A DNA stretch of 5,874 nt from Candidatus Bathyarchaeota archaeon (lineage in GTDB: Archaea > Thermoproteota > Bathyarchaeia > TCS64): contig JAOZIG010000101.1 of NCBI GenBank assembly GCA_026014515.1, positions 3,197 through 9,070 on the forward strand, read 5' to 3'. The notes under the pieces were generated by a model. The model saw nothing but the letters and a program-made list of their open reading frames with translations. It had not been told where the DNA came from and did no database searches. The translations under genes and the position numbers were made by a program. Within the stretch, counting starts at the first letter, position 1. The number at the start of each line of letters is the position of its first letter. Of this stretch, positions 3,617-5,874 are shown in pieces.

Positions 3617-5874
3617 ATGCCGGCTCAGTGGGTCAAGAACAAGGCAGTATTCTTAGCCGTAGTAGCCCTGTTTCTCTTCAGTACGTCCATGGTCTCCGGG
3701 GATATATCCGGTACAGTAACGGGACCAGACGGAGCACCGGTAACCGCCTCAATATATGTTTTTGAAGAAGTACGAGAGATAGCATCGACCCAGAGCACAG
3801 AGACTGGTTTCTTTATTGAGCTTCCACCCGGGCAATATACAGTTAAGATTCTCGCTGATGATCCCGAGACTGATGGTTACGATTATCTTCCAGTCCTCAT
3901 TTCGGTTGATGGCGAATTTAGTGGAAGAGATATCTGGCTTCAGTATGGGTCTACTGTTCGTTTGACTGGTGATTTCCAGTATATTGACACCGAGAATATT
4001 CCTCTGAAAAACGTTTTTGAGGTCCAGCGAGATGGCGCGGTCATTGTATCGACTGGTTTCCCCTTATCTTTCAGCGATAAGAACGGAGGCATATACACGA
4101 TACCCGGTTTACCTGATCGTGATGTCATTGTACCCGTTGATTCTGTTATCGATCTTAATGTCTCAAGTAGTATATTGATAAACTCGGAGATTACTCAGCG
4201 GAGCTTTTTAATACCGTGGCTATCGACGCCAAGTAAAGGTGAGGTAGTCACCGTTGATGTACGAGAGTACACCATTCTCCTCAGTAAAACCTTAGCAGAT
4301 GATATGTTAAGCGAGTTGGAGACTCGGTTAGATGAGATGGATCAGTATGGGTTCTATCTCGCTAAGCAGGAGACTGCGTTAAGTAACGGTATAGCGTATC
4401 TTGAGGACTCGGTGATTCACTATGAGAGTGCTGATTATGATTCCAGCTTTGGCTCACTGAAACGCGGGTATATCCTGTTTGACCACACTAACAATGAGCT
4501 TGTGAACATGTATCTCGACGCCAAGTTCAGCGTCTACATACTAATCGCGTTCCTCACAATAGCCTCGATAATCACAGGTTATCTTCTATTCGATGAACTA
4601 GTAAAACAGGTAATCACAGACATCATCATATTGGGCATCAGCCTCATATTCTTCTATTACACGTATCCGGGCAGCCGAACAATCCCCCTATCAAACTTCA
4701 TACTGGTATCCGCTGCTTATCTCGCAGGTTTCATAATCCTCGGGTCCATGTTCCCACGCTTATTCACAAAGGGTAGCCCAGATGGAAGAGTCCACACAAG
4801 AAACCTCATCGCACCAATATTCAACTTAGCACGGAGAAGCCTACGCAGAAGACGAGTAAGATTCCTACTAACCTTCATCTCAATCACCCTACTAGTCATG
4901 AGTTTCGTAACCCTCACCAGCTTCAGCGAAGGATATGGATTAATCACAGGGGAAAACCAGCCCAAGACAGGCTGGACAGGTGTCTATATCCGGGAAGGAA
5001 CTTGGAGCCAATCAGAACCATCATTCATCATTAATGACGAGACCGAGTACAACTGGCTCGCGGGGCAACCTGAAGTCGATTATATGTCGCCTAGGGCGGA
5101 AAGCACTGCTTTGACGTATCCTTTGTTGAATGTGAATGGTCAGAGTATTCGCGGCGTTATTGGTGTAGGTTCAGAGGAAGCCGCCTTCATCGATATCATG
5201 GACACGGTTGTCACTGGTGAGATGCCCACAGGAAACGGAGTTCTAATAGGCGAAGCATTAGCAGAATCCACTGGATTATCAGTGGGCGCCGAGTTCTACA
5301 TCGGATTAAACCTGTACACCGTTTCGGGGGTATTCAGTGATAACTTATTCGCGGCTTTGAAGGATGTTGATGGAACACCATATGCCCCCGATAAGTGGGT
5401 GAATACTAACCCAGACGGGGAAGTCCCAAGCTATGTATTGAAAGAGGCTGATCCAAGCGAGGTACTCGTAATGAGCACTGAGGCAGCCCTTCAGATACCC
5501 ATGGTAGGTGTCCAGAGAATCGCTTTCAAGATCAATCCAGAGTACAATGCTACAAGGTTCGCGGAGCGTCTAGCCCTAGAAAGAGGGTACTTGTCTTGGG
5601 CGAACACCGCTGAGGCATATACCTCATACCGACTTGGCAACTATTTCCAAGGAAAAGGTGCTACATTGGTGATCCCATGGGTCATTGTTGTACTAAACGT
5701 CGTAGTTACCATGTTGAACAGCCTCTATGAGCGGAGAAAAGAGATAGAAATACTCAGCTCAGTGGGACTAAACCCCGCACAAGTATCATCAATATTCGTC
5801 GCAGAAGCCGCAATCACTGGATTCATAGCTGGTGGACTAGGTTACCTCGTGGGACTTGGATTCTACAAGGCACT
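3617..5874 (+). CDS. FtsX/MacB-type ABC permease with exported N-terminal beta domains (3' truncated by window edge)
   Basis: A single open frame of 752 codons runs off the right edge. Residues 1-28 form a signal peptide (KNK, then a hydrophobic core, ending near SMVSG). Residues 29 to about 108 resemble a carboxypeptidase-regulatory-like beta sandwich (SGTVTGPDGAPV, then TGFFIELPPGQYTV at 63-76). A second beta region (about 111-222) holds DKNGGIYTIPGLP (154-166). A helical segment (223-303) leads to membrane helices at about 304-325, 334-352 and 360-379. The permease core then begins: an Arg-rich cytoplasmic stretch ARRSLRRRRVRF (405-416), a helix at 416-436, an extracytoplasmic MacB-like domain (about 437-680), a helix at 683-704, the coupling loop ERRKEIEILSSVGLNPAQ (705-722) and another helix (about 724-745). 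The final helix should lie beyond the window. Such permeases pair with a LolD/MacB-type ATPase, expected downstream. They act as mechanotransmitters or exporters of lipids, peptides or envelope factors. An in-frame ATG at 3587 would add ten residues; 3617 gives the more typical signal peptide. Confidence 0.85.
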   Translation, partial: MPAQWVKNKAVFLAVVALFLFSTSMVSGDISGTVTGPDGAPVTASIYVFEEVREIASTQSTETGFFIELPPGQYTVKILADDPETDGYDYLPVLISVDGEFSGRDIWLQYGSTVRLTGDFQYIDTENIPLKNVFEVQRDGAVIVSTGFPLSFSDKNGGIYTIPGLPDRDVIVPVDSVIDLNVSSSILINSEITQRSFLIPWLSTPSKGEVVTVDVREYTILLSKTLADDMLSELETRLDEMDQYGFYLAKQETALSNGIAYLEDSVIHYESADYDSSFGSLKRGYILFDHTNNELVNMYLDAKFSVYILIAFLTIASIITGYLLFDELVKQVITDIIILGISLIFFYYTYPGSRTIPLSNFILVSAAYLAGFIILGSMFPRLFTKGSPDGRVHTRNLIAPIFNLARRSLRRRRVRFLLTFISITLLVMSFVTLTSFSEGYGLITGENQPKTGWTGVYIREGTWSQSEPSFIINDETEYNWLAGQPEVDYMSPRAESTALTYPLLNVNGQSIRGVIGVGSEEAAFIDIMDTVVTGEMPTGNGVLIGEALAESTGLSVGAEFYIGLNLYTVSGVFSDNLFAALKDVDGTPYAPDKWVNTNPDGEVPSYVLKEADPSEVLVMSTEAALQIPMVGVQRIAFKINPEYNATRFAERLALERGYLSWANTAEAYTSYRLGNYFQGKGATLVIPWVIVVLNVVVTMLNSLYERRKEIEILSSVGLNPAQVSSIFVAEAAITGFIAGGLGYLVGLGFYKA

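Noticed and set aside
4717..4965. 82-codon minus-strand open frame inside the permease gene
   Set aside because: It is antisense to the Arg-rich stretch and first core helix of a well-supported permease; it has no domain or start signal of its own.

Overview
The window looks archaeal. The best evidence is an archaeal-type ribosomal protein uS7, a UbiA-family prenyltransferase resembling the enzyme that adds the second geranylgeranyl chain to archaeal ether lipids, a COG2164-like cyclophilin-fold protein, and start codons with TATA-like boxes about 25-30 bp upstream and almost no Shine-Dalgarno sequences. The lineage cannot be fixed from this window. An uncultivated Asgard or Bathyarchaeia-type archaeon is a guess.

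Layout: six genes alternate strictly in strand. They are an MFS transporter (-, runs off the left edge), uS7 (+), a UbiA prenyltransferase (-), a DGQHR-domain protein (+), a small cyclophilin-like protein (-) and a large FtsX/MacB-type permease with an exported beta-rich N-terminal region (+, runs off the right edge). This gives three divergent pairs with short intergenic spacers of about 68-107 bp. It also gives two convergent junctions: uS7/UbiA, 22 bp apart with a T-rich terminator-like stretch, and DGQHR/cyclophilin, which overlap by 4 bp at their stop codons. No two neighbours are co-directional, so nothing here can be an operon and functional linkage between neighbours is weak. There is no gene-free stretch over 300 bases.

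Functions range from housekeeping (uS7, ether-lipid synthesis) to poorly characterised. The DGQHR protein belongs to the broad family that includes the phosphorothioation regulator DndB, but no dnd genes are present. The cyclophilin-like protein has no established function. The permease is the most distinctive gene: a signal peptide, a carboxypeptidase-regulatory-like beta domain, a second beta domain, a helical region and three membrane helices precede a standard FtsX/MacB permease core.

I see no CRISPR array, tRNA, rRNA, insertion sequence or clear mobile element. I did not find a convincing new multi-gene system. The points most worth following are the architecture and internal composition step of the permease gene, the solitary DGQHR protein, the shared divergent promoters, and a strong A+C bias on the sense strand at the 5' ends of several genes.
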